Source: Myxococcales bacterium (lineage in GTDB: Bacteria > Myxococcota_A > Polyangia > Fen-1088). Taken from it: a stretch of DNA of 64,000 nt. The translations under genes and the position numbers were made by a program. The stretch spans positions 1 to 64,000 of the forward strand of contig PLNW01000087.1 of assembly GCA_003142855.1 (NCBI GenBank), in the 5' to 3' direction. Each line of letters opens with the position of its first letter. The first letter of the stretch is position 1. The notes under the pieces were generated by a model, which searched no databases, was not told the DNA's origin, and saw only the letters and a list, made by a program, of their open reading frames with translations. Shown here piece by piece: positions 43,375-51,345 of the stretch.

Positions 43375-43807
43375 CGGGCCCAGACGTGAACTGCTCCCGT
43401 CGCGCAGAAGCGTGCCAAGCCGCCTGCAGTCCCAGCACGGCGAGAAACACACCGACGGTCTCGAACCATGTCCCGCCCGTGTGACAGGTTCCCCCGCCGC
43501 AGGTCCCGATAATCCAGGGTTGCGGCACCAGGGCAGCCAGGATGCCCAGAATCAGCAAGAAGAAGCCGCTCAAACGGCGCGCCTCGCGGCCCGTCAGCAA
43601 GAACAACGTCAGCGCTACCAGCACGCAAGCTACCGCCAGCAGCAGCTCGACCCGGTAGGAAAAGTGGCAGCGCATGGGAACCGCTCCACCCATCGCCGTG
43701 GGCACCAGGCCATCGCAGGCCGGCCGCACACTAGGAATGACCAGCAAGCTCGTGCCTGCAGCCACCGCCAGGCCGGCCGAGATCTTCCAGTGCCTGTCGC
43801 CGGCCAT
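43367..43807 (-). CDS. DUF4418-family membrane protein
   Basis: A 146-residue protein with four predicted membrane helices and conserved cysteines in SVRPACDGL, MRCHFSYRVE and IIGTCGGGTCHTGGTWFE. The pattern fits DUF4418, whose function is unknown and which often neighbours FtsX-type ABC transporters. ATG 43807 with AGGTGG upstream is preferred to GTG 43816. It follows directly on an importer binding-protein gene, so import and export modules share one operon. Confidence 0.75.
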   Translation of the reverse strand: MAGDRHWKISAGLAVAAGTSLLVIPSVRPACDGLVPTAMGGAVPMRCHFSYRVELLLAVACVLVALTLFLLTGREARRLSGFFLLILGILAALVPQPWIIGTCGGGTCHTGGTWFETVGVFLAVLGLQAAWHASARREQFTSGPDA

Positions 43808-43816
43808 GGCTGCCAC

Positions 43817-44794
43817 CTATCGCTTCTTCTGATTGTAGGGATTGAAGCTATTGGTGTACACGTCCGACGCCTGAATCTGGTCCTTCTTCAACTTGCCCTC
43901 GTGGACCAGCAAGTCGATCCACCACTGCACCTGCGCATCGCCGGGAATCAAGCCGTGCTGGTAGTACTGCCAGCTTCCTGCGTACTGCGGGTCCAATCCG
44001 CGACGTTTGGCAAAGATCTGCCCGGCTTCATCGTGGTGTTCGTTGGTCCAGTCCGCGGCGCGCGCCAGCACCTTGACGAACTTCTTCACGACCTCGGGGT
44101 GCTCGGCGATGAAGTCTTCATTGGTGAAAAACGGCAACATGCCGCTGATGCCATTGTCGACCACAAAATCGTTGAAGATCTCGCGAGCCGCCCCGGTCTT
44201 CACTACCTTTTCATAATACGGCGAGTGCAGCACGCCCACGTCGATCAGCCCCTGTTTGAGCGATTGCTCCTGGTTGGCATCGGGAATGACGACGAAGTTG
44301 ATGTCCTTGTCCAGTCCATTGCGGCGCAGGTATTCCTTGAGCACGTATTCCGAGCAAGCGCTGAAGCTGTTGATGCCGACCTTCTTGCCCTTCAGATCCT
44401 TCACGGTCTTGATGGGGCTTGCCGGATTGACCAGGTACTTCATGTGCGGACGCTCGGGCGTGGTCGTGGCACCCGCGGCGACGATCTTGATCTTGGCCCC
44501 GCCCGCCCGCGCGGTCAGCACCAGCGGCGTATGGCGGTTGGCGAAATCGATGCTGCGCGAGGCGACCGCTGGCACGAGCTGCGCAGAAGGTATCTCGCCC
44601 ACCCACTCGATCTTCAATCCCTCCTCGGCAAACCAGCCCTTTTCGTCTGCGACGTACACGGGATCGAACCACTGGATATTCGGATATTTGATGACGAACG
44701 CTTCTTTGGGCTCCTGCTTGGCGCCTGCGGCCTGGCCCTGGCCGGTTGCCAGCAGCGCAACGATGAGGGTTCCTGTCGTGATGGTTCTCCGCAT
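43817..44794 (-). CDS. ABC substrate-binding protein, sulfonate/NitT type
   Basis: A 325-residue periplasmic binding protein. It has a signal peptide (TITTGTLIVALLATGQGQAAG) and the NMT1/SsuA-like start FVIKYPNIQWFDPVYVADEKGWF. LKGKKVGINSFSACSEYVLKEYL is the typical hinge region. Substrate class is probably aliphatic sulfonate or a related anion, but not readable from sequence. AAGGAGA lies before ATG 44794. It forms a complete importer with the permease and ATPase upstream. Confidence 0.9.
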   Translation of the reverse strand: MRRTITTGTLIVALLATGQGQAAGAKQEPKEAFVIKYPNIQWFDPVYVADEKGWFAEEGLKIEWVGEIPSAQLVPAVASRSIDFANRHTPLVLTARAGGAKIKIVAAGATTTPERPHMKYLVNPASPIKTVKDLKGKKVGINSFSACSEYVLKEYLRRNGLDKDINFVVIPDANQEQSLKQGLIDVGVLHSPYYEKVVKTGAAREIFNDFVVDNGISGMLPFFTNEDFIAEHPEVVKKFVKVLARAADWTNEHHDEAGQIFAKRRGLDPQYAGSWQYYQHGLIPGDAQVQWWIDLLVHEGKLKKDQIQASDVYTNSFNPYNQKKR

Positions 44795-44823
44795 TTCTCT
44801 CCTTCTTTCTTTCGAACGCACCG

Positions 44824-45579
44824 CTACGTCCCGCCTGCCTCGCGCCACACGGTCGCCCTGCGTTCCAGGTGATACAGCAACTTGTTCACGCCCAACCCAA
44901 AGGCCGCGAGCGCGACAATGGCCGCGTACATCTCAGGGATCTTGAAGATCTCCTGCGAATTGAGAACCAGAAAGCCCAGTCCCGCATTGGCTCCGATCAT
45001 TTCGGCCGCCACCAGCACCATGAAGGCATAGGCCGCCCCCAGCCGGATGCCTGTGAAAATTGACGGCGCGGCTGCCGGCAAGATCACCTTGCGGAACAGG
45101 GTCGCGCCCCGGGCGCTCATCGACCGCGCCGAACGGATGAGCACGGGATCAACTGTCTTCACTCCGATGGTGGTGTTGAGCAGGATGGGCCAGACCGAGG
45201 CCCAGAAGATGATCACCACCTTGGACAGTTCGCCGATTCCGAAGAACAGGATGAACACGGGGAACAGCGCGATGGCCGACACCTGCCGCCCGGCCTGCAA
45301 CGGCCCATCCAGCGTGCGCTCGAACGTCTTCCAGGAACCCATGAAGATTCCCAATGGAACCCCGACCAAGATGGACACAGCTAGACCGAGCAAGATCCGC
45401 TCCAGACTGACCCATGCGTGGCGCAACAATTCGCCACTCACGAGCAGTCTCCACAGCGTCCGGACTACGTCAGATGCCGGTGGCAGGAAGTTAGGGTTCA
45501 CCAGCCCGACGCGCGGCAACCCTTCCCACAGCGCAAGCAGGCCGAGCGCAACAGACGCGCGAAGCAATGCTCCTCGCAT
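44824..45579 (-). CDS. ABC transporter permease, SsuC/TauC type
   Basis: A 251-residue permease with about six membrane segments. The EAA loop is IRSARSMSARGATLFRKVILPAA, and LGAAYAFMVLVAAEMIGANAGLGFLVL is the usual C-terminal signature. ATG 45579 has AGGAGG upstream and is one base after the ATPase stop, so translation is coupled. Confidence 0.91.
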   Translation of the reverse strand: MRGALLRASVALGLLALWEGLPRVGLVNPNFLPPASDVVRTLWRLLVSGELLRHAWVSLERILLGLAVSILVGVPLGIFMGSWKTFERTLDGPLQAGRQVSAIALFPVFILFFGIGELSKVVIIFWASVWPILLNTTIGVKTVDPVLIRSARSMSARGATLFRKVILPAAAPSIFTGIRLGAAYAFMVLVAAEMIGANAGLGFLVLNSQEIFKIPEMYAAIVALAAFGLGVNKLLYHLERRATVWREAGGT

Positions 45580-45580
45580 C

Positions 45581-46435
45581 TCAGACAACCTCCTGTGCCA
45601 CGGCGTCCGTTGCCACCTGGCCACGACCCGGAACCGGATCTTTTGGTGCTGCAAGATGCTGCGCCTTCTCCACTTCCCCGGCGAGCAGCTCCCAGATGCG
45701 GTGGCGAAGCAAAGCAAACGGCCGTGAGGAGCGCATATCGCTGTCAACCCGTGGCCAGGGCAAATCGATATCAACGATCTGCTTGATCCGGCCGGGCCGC
45801 GCCGTCATCACCACCACCCGCTGGGCCAGGTAAATGGCCTCGTCGATGCTGTGGGTGACGAACAGTATGGTCTTGCCCGTCTGCTCCCATATGCGCAGCA
45901 GTTCGGTCTGCAAGATCTCGCGGGTCTGGGCGTCCAGTGCCGCAAACGGCTCGTCCATGAGCAGCACTTCGGGATCGAAGGCCAAGGCTCGCGCGATGGC
46001 CACCCGCTGCTTCATGCCGCCGGAGAGTTGCGCAGGGTAGCGATCTTCGAAACCCTCCAGCCCCACTAGGGTTACGTACTTGTACGCCCACGCCGCCCGC
46101 ATGTGACGTGGAACCTTCTTCATCTCCAGACCGAAAGCCACATTGTCGAGCACCGTGCGCCAGGGAAACAGAGCGTAGTCCTGGAAAACCACGCCTCGGT
46201 CGAGACCCGGGCCAGTAACCTTCTTCCCCTGCACCAGGAGCTCGCCGCGCGCCGGCGTCAACCCGGCCACCACGTGCAGCAGAGTCGACTTGCCACAGCC
46301 GCTCGGCCCCAGGATGGCCAGGAATTCCCCTTGGCCAACCTGCAGGCTCACGTTGTCCAAAGCGAGCAGCCCACCCGGCGCTGTGCCTCCGCCGTAGCTC
46401 TTACTCACATTGCGGATATCGATGGAAGGTTGCAT
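45581..46435 (-). CDS. ABC transporter ATP-binding protein, SsuB/TauB type
   Basis: A 284-residue ATPase. Walker A is GPSGCGKSTL, the Q-loop VVFQDYALFPW, the signature LSGGMKQRVAIARAL, Walker B VLLMDEPFAALD and the switch VTHSIDEAIYLAQRV. All are typical of nitrate/sulfonate/taurine importers. ATG 46435 has TGAGGA upstream. It lies between the QueG-like gene and the permease in a continuous minus-strand operon. Confidence 0.92.
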   Translation of the reverse strand: MQPSIDIRNVSKSYGGGTAPGGLLALDNVSLQVGQGEFLAILGPSGCGKSTLLHVVAGLTPARGELLVQGKKVTGPGLDRGVVFQDYALFPWRTVLDNVAFGLEMKKVPRHMRAAWAYKYVTLVGLEGFEDRYPAQLSGGMKQRVAIARALAFDPEVLLMDEPFAALDAQTREILQTELLRIWEQTGKTILFVTHSIDEAIYLAQRVVVMTARPGRIKQIVDIDLPWPRVDSDMRSSRPFALLRHRIWELLAGEVEKAQHLAAPKDPVPGRGQVATDAVAQEVV

Positions 46436-46443
46436 GCGGTTCC

Positions 46444-47322
46444 TCACACGATTCGTGTCCCGCGCGAACCGTGGCGGCGCAGGTGAACCAAGCCCCGGTA
46501 GCGCGGATCCGCTGGATTGGCTTCGAGCGCGGGTCTTTCATCCAGGTAGCGCTTGGTGCTGCGGCTATCAAAGAGGCGACGGTCCTCGCCCACCGGGCAC
46601 ACCTTGGCGCAGACGCCACAGGGCCAACGCGTCTCCTTCTTCAATTCTATGTGGTGCCGCGTGCAGGCGTCTTTGTCGAGATCGCCGACAATCCCGTCGG
46701 TGCGCGCACGGATAGCCTGGGTCGGGCACAGCCGTTCACAGATGCCACAGCGGTTGCACAACTCATCAGACAGCTCTCTGTCGCCAGCAAACTCACGGGC
46801 TGTGAACACAGAGCCGAAGCGCACGCGCGGACCCCATTGCGGCGTCAGCAGGTTGCGCGAAACGCCGACCGTGCCCAGTCCAGCGTACTTGGCCGCATAG
46901 GTGTGGCTGAAGGAACCAAACGGGTTCTCCAGCAGCACGTCGAGGCTACCGTAGCCGTCACGCGGCAGGAAGACCGTCGCGTGGCCACGCTCGCACAGCC
47001 AGGTGGCAAGACGATAACCGATGTCATCGAGCAGCCGGTTCGAGGTGTCGTACATCTCCTGGTAGTTGATCGACGGCGTGGATTCGAGCACCGGCAACAG
47101 CATGGGTACGCCGAACACGACGACCGTGCGTGCCGTGGGCCAGATGGCCTCGGGCCGGTAGGATTCAGGCACCTCGCCGTGCGCGGCCCAGCGCTCGACC
47201 GGAGCAAATCCCACCACGCTGCCACCCAGCGCGCGCACGTGCTGGGCCACCGCGTTCTTGAGATTGTCGGATCGGACCAGGCGCGCCCGTACGGATGATC
47301 GTGGTCTTGCAGACTTGGGCAT
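46444..47322 (-). CDS. QueG-like double [4Fe-4S] protein heading an ABC importer operon
   Basis: A 292-residue protein. The N-terminal part resembles the QueG/dehalogenase corrinoid-binding fold (ALGGSVVGFAPVERW, YAAKYAGLGTVGVSRNLLTPQWGPRVRFGSVF). Two cluster motifs follow: CNRCGICERLCP and C..(15)..CGVCAKVCP. It shares only general design with the protein at 36941. Being first in an importer operon argues for a metabolic role on the imported compound or in activating a corrinoid enzyme, rather than tRNA modification. A predicted promoter lies upstream at 47372-47344. Confidence 0.82.
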   Translation of the reverse strand: MPKSARPRSSVRARLVRSDNLKNAVAQHVRALGGSVVGFAPVERWAAHGEVPESYRPEAIWPTARTVVVFGVPMLLPVLESTPSINYQEMYDTSNRLLDDIGYRLATWLCERGHATVFLPRDGYGSLDVLLENPFGSFSHTYAAKYAGLGTVGVSRNLLTPQWGPRVRFGSVFTAREFAGDRELSDELCNRCGICERLCPTQAIRARTDGIVGDLDKDACTRHHIELKKETRWPCGVCAKVCPVGEDRRLFDSRSTKRYLDERPALEANPADPRYRGLVHLRRHGSRGTRIV

Positions 47323-47343
47323 GTGCGGCTGAGTTCCCGCTGG

Positions 47344-47372
47344 AACCTATGACACCGTAACCTCGACGTCAA
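47344..47372 (-). promoter_or_regulatory. Predicted promoter of the QueG-like/ABC importer operon
   Basis: On the minus strand TTGACG (47372-47367) and TAGGTT (47349-47344) are separated by 17 bases. The start codon at 47322 lies 21 bases after the -10 box. Confidence 0.45.
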
Positions 47373-47491
47373 CGATAAAAGACAGCGTGGCCTGGCGCAA
47401 CAGACGCGCAGGCGTGGACCGTTCGGCCGACTTGATCGCGCAGCATGCCCGCTACACCGCATTGTCTTTCACAAAGAGCACAAGGCGACTC

Positions 47492-47520
47492 TTGCCGCCC
47501 GTGCCGACTTTCGCTATAGT
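47492..47520 (+). promoter_or_regulatory. Strong orphan promoter on the plus strand
   Basis: TTGCCG (47492-47497), a 17-base spacer ending ACTTTCGC, and TATAGT (47515-47520). It closely resembles the promoter at 13762-13790, but no gene starts downstream on this strand; both flanking genes are on the minus strand. Confidence 0.5.
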
Positions 47521-47526
47521 GGACAT

Positions 47527-47590
47527 CGAAGCGGGCCGGCGACGCCGCATGGAATCGCTCTTCCCCCCGAAAGTCTGCCGGCTCGCTTCG
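47527..47590 (+). ncRNA. Candidate small RNA hairpin downstream of the orphan promoter
   Basis: The expected transcription start (7 bases after TATAGT) coincides with the first base of a 14-base stem: CGAAGCGGGCCGGC at 47527-47540 pairs with GCCGGCTCGCTTCG at 47577-47590 with one G-T wobble, leaving a 36-base loop. The 3' end is not defined and no T-run terminator is visible, so the transcript may extend toward 47650 and be antisense to the ATPase gene end. A DNA-level operator dyad is the alternative. Confidence 0.3.
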
Positions 47591-47662
47591 ACTATTCATT
47601 CACCTGGGTGGCGTGGAAAGCCTGGTGCAGTTGAGGCCATCGTCGGTCATGGCCGATTCCAC

Positions 47663-48454
47663 TCAGATCTGGAAATCTTCGGTGGTCTTCCGCACCGCGA
47701 AGAACTCGCGATGAACCAGCGCCCGCAGGCGGCTGAAGCCGTCGGTGGTGCGATCTCGCGGGCGCGGCAAGTCGACGGCCACGATCTTCCTTAACGTACC
47801 GGGCCGATTCGACATGATGGCAACGCGATCGCTGAGAAATACCGCCTCTTCGATGTCGTGCGTGACCAGCACCACGGTGGTTCCTTCGGCGCGCCAGATG
47901 CGCAGAACCTCTTCCTGCAGTTGAATACGCGTGAAGGCGTCGAGCGCTCCGAAGGGCTCATCGAGCAGCAACACGCGCGGCCGGTTGATGAGCGCCCGTG
48001 CGATGGCCGCTCGCTGCGCCATACCGCCCGAGAGTTGATGCGGGTACGACCGCTCGAATCCCTGCAAGCCCACCAAGGCTATGTAGCGTGATACTTCTTC
48101 ATCCGGCCCGCGGCCTACGCGTTCCTTGCGGCCGAATGACACGTTCTGGGCCACCGTGAGCCAGGGCATGAGTCGGTGTTCCTGGAACACCAGCCCGCGG
48201 TCGATCCCGGGCCGGGTGATAGGCACACCGTCGAGAAAGACCCGTCCAGAATCGACCGTCTCAAGCCCCGCGATCGCGCGCAGAAGCGTGCTCTTGCCGC
48301 AGCCACTGCCACCCACAATGGAAAGAAACTCCCCGGCTCGCACATCAAGCGTGATTTCCCACAGGACCGGCAAAACGCCGTTCGTCCCCGCAAACGCCTT
48401 GTGCACGTCTTGAATCACGAGCCGACCCGGCCGGGCTGCTGTGGCTGCGTTCAT
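47663..48454 (-). CDS. ABC transporter ATP-binding protein, SsuB/TauB type
   Basis: A 263-residue ATPase. It has Walker A GGSGCGKSTLLRA, Q-loop VFQEHRLMPW, signature LSGGMAQRAAIARAL, Walker [12 protein letters not shown] and switch VTHDIEEAVFL. It is divergent from the radical SAM gene and probably serves the binding protein and permease at 49899-52233, which have no ATPase of their own. ATG 48454 is chosen because the protein then begins in the usual place before LVIQDVHKAF. Confidence 0.91.
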   Translation of the reverse strand: MNAATAARPGRLVIQDVHKAFAGTNGVLPVLWEITLDVRAGEFLSIVGGSGCGKSTLLRAIAGLETVDSGRVFLDGVPITRPGIDRGLVFQEHRLMPWLTVAQNVSFGRKERVGRGPDEEVSRYIALVGLQGFERSYPHQLSGGMAQRAAIARALINRPRVLLLDEPFGALDAFTRIQLQEEVLRIWRAEGTTVVLVTHDIEEAVFLSDRVAIMSNRPGTLRKIVAVDLPRPRDRTTDGFSRLRALVHREFFAVRKTTEDFQI

Positions 48455-48585
48455 GGCCCTCACTATTCCACGTCGGCGTCTTGTCCGCCAGACATATGCG
48501 ACGCCTGGCCGGGACGCCAATGGCAAGCACTTCCTCGGCAAATCCCCCACATGGACGCCGACGTCCCGTCTACGCGTCTTGTGTC

Positions 48586-48614
48586 TTGACGAGCGGACTC
48601 GCCTCGACTATACC
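48586..48614 (+). promoter_or_regulatory. Predicted leaderless promoter of the radical SAM operon
   Basis: TTGACG (48586-48591) and TATACC (48609-48614) are 17 bases apart. ATG 48621 follows after six bases with no ribosome site. Confidence 0.6.
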
Positions 48615-48620
48615 GTCGGC

Positions 48621-49880
48621 ATGGCACTTCCCGCAACGGCCTTCGCAGGCGACAGGCAACTCGGCCTATCGGAGGTGGTGGAGAAGTATCCGGACGTTCC
48701 GCGCCTGGTGGCTCTGAAGATCGATGTGCAGCGCCGGGGAGTCCACTACACCGAAGAGACTCTTCGGCATGTGGATGAAACCAAGCACCAGTTGCGCGGC
48801 ACCTACATCTTCGGCTCCCGCGATGCCGCCCTTACGCCGCTGCCGGAATCCTTGATTCTGCGGGACGGCACGACGATTATCACGGATCCGACACCCCTGT
48901 CCCAAAGTCCCTATCTGGTCGACTGGGCTGACGATCACTTCGTCTTGCGTGATGGGGACGCCGTCATCGAAGAGGTCGAGCTGTGGCCGCAGCCCGCGTA
49001 TTACGACAAGACCACCAGTCGCGGCACGCCCATGAAGTACGTGATCACGGCTCGACCGCAGCGCCTCAATGTTTTCACGTCGAACTTCTGCCACTTCTGG
49101 GCCAACAACAAGGGTTGCCGATTCTGCGACATCGTCACGCACCTGAAGGAACAGAAGAAGGAGTGGAAGATCCCCATCCGTCTCGACGCCGCGGATGTGG
49201 AAGAAACCCTGCGGGAGGCGCTGCGCGAGCCGGGCCGCTTCACCAGCATCTGTCTCACCTCGGGCAGCGACACCCGTGGACCCGAGCTCTTCGACCGCGA
49301 GGTCGACTACTACGTCGAGACTTTGCAGGCCGTGGGCCGGGTGTTCAAGACCAAGCGCTTCCCCAGCCAGCTCATCGCATCGGCGTTCAACGAAAAGCAG
49401 CTGGCTCGCCTGTATGCGGAAACCGGCTTGTCCAGTTACACCGCCGACATTGAGGTGTTGAACGAGCGCATCTTCGACTGGATCTGCCCGGGCAAGGCGG
49501 AACGAGTCGGATACCGCGAATGGCAACGACGCCTCGTCGCTGCGGTGGACATTTTTGGGCGCGGCAACGTGGGCACGGGCCTGGTGGGTGGCGTCGAGTT
49601 GGCCAGGCCGAACGGCTTCACCAGTGAAGACGACGCTCTCAAGTCGACCCTGGACGAGGCCGAGGATCTGGCCAGCCACGGTGTGACCACTGTGTACATA
49701 GTCTGGGTCCCGCGGCCAGGTTCAGTCTTCCGCGACCAGAAGAATCCCTCGCTCGAGTATTACGTCCGTTTGGCGAGGGGCCTTCACGACCTGCGCGTGC
49801 GCTACGGGTTGCGTGCAGATTTCGACGATTACCGCCGTTGCGGCAATCACCCCGATTCCGACCTGTCTCGCCTTCTCTAG
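48621..49880 (+). CDS. Radical SAM protein with unusual CX8CX2C cluster motif
   Basis: A 419-residue protein. The motif FCHFWANNKGCRFCDI gives C-X8-C-X2-C instead of the usual CX3CX2C for the SAM-binding [4Fe-4S] cluster. Downstream blocks LTSGSDTRGPELFDREVDYY, VGTGLVGGVELARPNGF and the conserved C-terminal YRRCGNHPDSD fit a TIM-barrel radical SAM enzyme. The 150-residue N-terminal domain is not recognisable. It precedes a sulfonate/NitT binding protein by 18 bases, so it may act on the imported compound. No known reaction can be assigned. Confidence 0.82.
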   Translation: MALPATAFAGDRQLGLSEVVEKYPDVPRLVALKIDVQRRGVHYTEETLRHVDETKHQLRGTYIFGSRDAALTPLPESLILRDGTTIITDPTPLSQSPYLVDWADDHFVLRDGDAVIEEVELWPQPAYYDKTTSRGTPMKYVITARPQRLNVFTSNFCHFWANNKGCRFCDIVTHLKEQKKEWKIPIRLDAADVEETLREALREPGRFTSICLTSGSDTRGPELFDREVDYYVETLQAVGRVFKTKRFPSQLIASAFNEKQLARLYAETGLSSYTADIEVLNERIFDWICPGKAERVGYREWQRRLVAAVDIFGRGNVGTGLVGGVELARPNGFTSEDDALKSTLDEAEDLASHGVTTVYIVWVPRPGSVFRDQKNPSLEYYVRLARGLHDLRVRYGLRADFDDYRRCGNHPDSDLSRLL

Positions 49881-49898
49881 ATGAAAGGAAACCGACTG

Positions 49899-50858
49899 AT
49901 GAAGCTTGCTGGCATCCTTATCTCAACCATTCTGCTGACCATCGCGTCGACCTATGGCTTGCCCGCCCAGGCCACCGAGCTGCGCATCGCGACCCAGCCG
50001 GCTCCACACTACGCGCCCATCTTCGTCGCCAAGCAGAAGCACTGGCTAGAAGACGATCTCGCGAAAGATGGCGTGACAGTCAAGTGGTCATCGTTCGTGG
50101 CTGGTCCGCCGGAGAATGAATCCTTCGCCGCCGGCCAGCAGGACGTGGGTTTCATGGGCGACACCCCAGCGATCATCGCCCGCTCGGCCGGACAGAATAC
50201 GCGCATCATCGGCATCGCCGCGATTGGGCCGAAGGCTCTGGCTGTGGTGGTGCCCAAGGGCTCGCCCATCAAATCACCAGGGGATTTGCGCGGCAAACGG
50301 GTGGCCGTGACCAAGGGTTCCTATGCGCACCACTTGCTCTACGTCGTGCTCAGGAACGCCGGACTGCAGCTCAGCGACATCAAGTTGATTCACCTACCGC
50401 CCGCCGACCTGGTGACCGCCCTGCTCCACGGCGACGTGGACGCAGCCAGTACATGGGAGCCCTACCTGAGCAGGATTGAGGAAGCCGGCGGACATGTCCT
50501 GGTCGACGGCACGGGCATCAAGAAGGGCGAGTTGGTCATCATCGCCATCGAAGAATACGCCAAGAAGAACCCCCACGTGGTCGAGAAGTTCTTGCGGGCC
50601 TACCAACGTGGCTACGACTTCATCAAAGCCAATCCCAAGCAGGCCGGCGAATTGATCGCATCTGACGTGAAACTCACGCCGGAGCAGTTTTCCAAGGTCC
50701 TGCCGAAGTTCGACTACGTCATTGTCGTCCGTCCCGAGCATGTCGAGGAGTTGAAGAAGACGGAGGAGTTCCTGCGCAGTCACGAGCTGACCAAGAATCC
50801 CGTCGATATCGACGTCTTCGTGGACACGCGTTACCTGAAGGCTGTCGAACGCAGGTAG
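49899..50858 (+). CDS. ABC substrate-binding protein, SsuA/NitT type
   Basis: A 319-residue periplasmic binding protein with a signal peptide (MKLAGILISTILLTIASTYG) and the SsuA-like start LRIATQPAPHYAPIFVAKQKHWL. GDTPAIIARSAG and GKRVAVTKGSYAHHLLYVVL match the aliphatic sulfonate binder family. ATG 49899 with AAAGGA 9 bases upstream is chosen over ATG 49881, which directly follows the radical SAM stop. Confidence 0.91.
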   Translation: MKLAGILISTILLTIASTYGLPAQATELRIATQPAPHYAPIFVAKQKHWLEDDLAKDGVTVKWSSFVAGPPENESFAAGQQDVGFMGDTPAIIARSAGQNTRIIGIAAIGPKALAVVVPKGSPIKSPGDLRGKRVAVTKGSYAHHLLYVVLRNAGLQLSDIKLIHLPPADLVTALLHGDVDAASTWEPYLSRIEEAGGHVLVDGTGIKKGELVIIAIEEYAKKNPHVVEKFLRAYQRGYDFIKANPKQAGELIASDVKLTPEQFSKVLPKFDYVIVVRPEHVEELKKTEEFLRSHELTKNPVDIDVFVDTRYLKAVERR

Positions 50859-50864
50859 GGGCGT

Positions 50865-51338
50865 ATGCACATGAGCGTGCAATTGGGCCAAGAGGTGATC
50901 GAGTTGCTGCGCGATCCGCAAACTCTGAAGGTCCTGGCCACGGTGGACGAGCGCGGCGTTCCCCATGTTGTGGTCAAGGGCTCGCTGTCCGTCAACCTGG
51001 ACGGGGATCTGCAGGTGCTGGAATTGCTGGAGACCTCGCGAACCAACCGAAACCTGGTGCGCAGCATCTGGTACGATCGTCGGGTGGCGATCCTGCTCAA
51101 GGGCCAGGACGGGCGCTCATTCCAGATCAAGGGCCTGCCCATCAGGGCGCACGTGAGCGGGCCGGTGTTTCAGAAGCACTACTCGGAGGTGCGCGCCCGC
51201 CTTGGTGACGTGGACCTGGCAGCGGTCTGGATCATTCGGCCAGACGAAATACTCGACGAAACCCCGGGCGTGCGGCGGAAAGAGGAACAAGCCGCCCATC
51301 CGAGCTTCACGCACCTGGACCGTCTGGTCCGGGCCTGA
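50865..51338 (+). CDS. Pyridoxamine 5'-phosphate oxidase-like (FMN-binding split-barrel) protein
   Basis: A 157-residue protein of the PNPOx-like flavin-binding fold. It has LKVLATVDERGVPHVVVKGSLSV and later NRNLVRSIWYDRRVAILLKGQDGRSFQIKG, matching small FMN or F420-type reductases. No substrate can be inferred. It lies 6 bases after the binding-protein gene and 7 bases before the permease gene, so it is part of the importer operon. It may supply flavin-dependent reduction of the imported substrate. Confidence 0.8.
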   Translation: MHMSVQLGQEVIELLRDPQTLKVLATVDERGVPHVVVKGSLSVNLDGDLQVLELLETSRTNRNLVRSIWYDRRVAILLKGQDGRSFQIKGLPIRAHVSGPVFQKHYSEVRARLGDVDLAAVWIIRPDEILDETPGVRRKEEQAAHPSFTHLDRLVRA

Positions 51339-51345
51339 TGGTGTC

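Larger units (their letters stand above)
47323..47662 (+). other. Intergenic region with two promoters and a strong dyad
   Basis: No protein gene is convincing here. The region contains a minus-strand promoter for the QueG-like gene (47372-47344), a plus-strand promoter (47492-47520) and a 14-base inverted repeat (47527-47540 with 47577-47590). The rest shows nothing I can assign. Confidence 0.6.

Noticed and set aside
43289-44872. A 527-codon plus-strand open frame opposite DUF4418 and the binding-protein gene
   Set aside because: Antisense to confidently assigned genes; composition is typical of GC-rich shadow frames.
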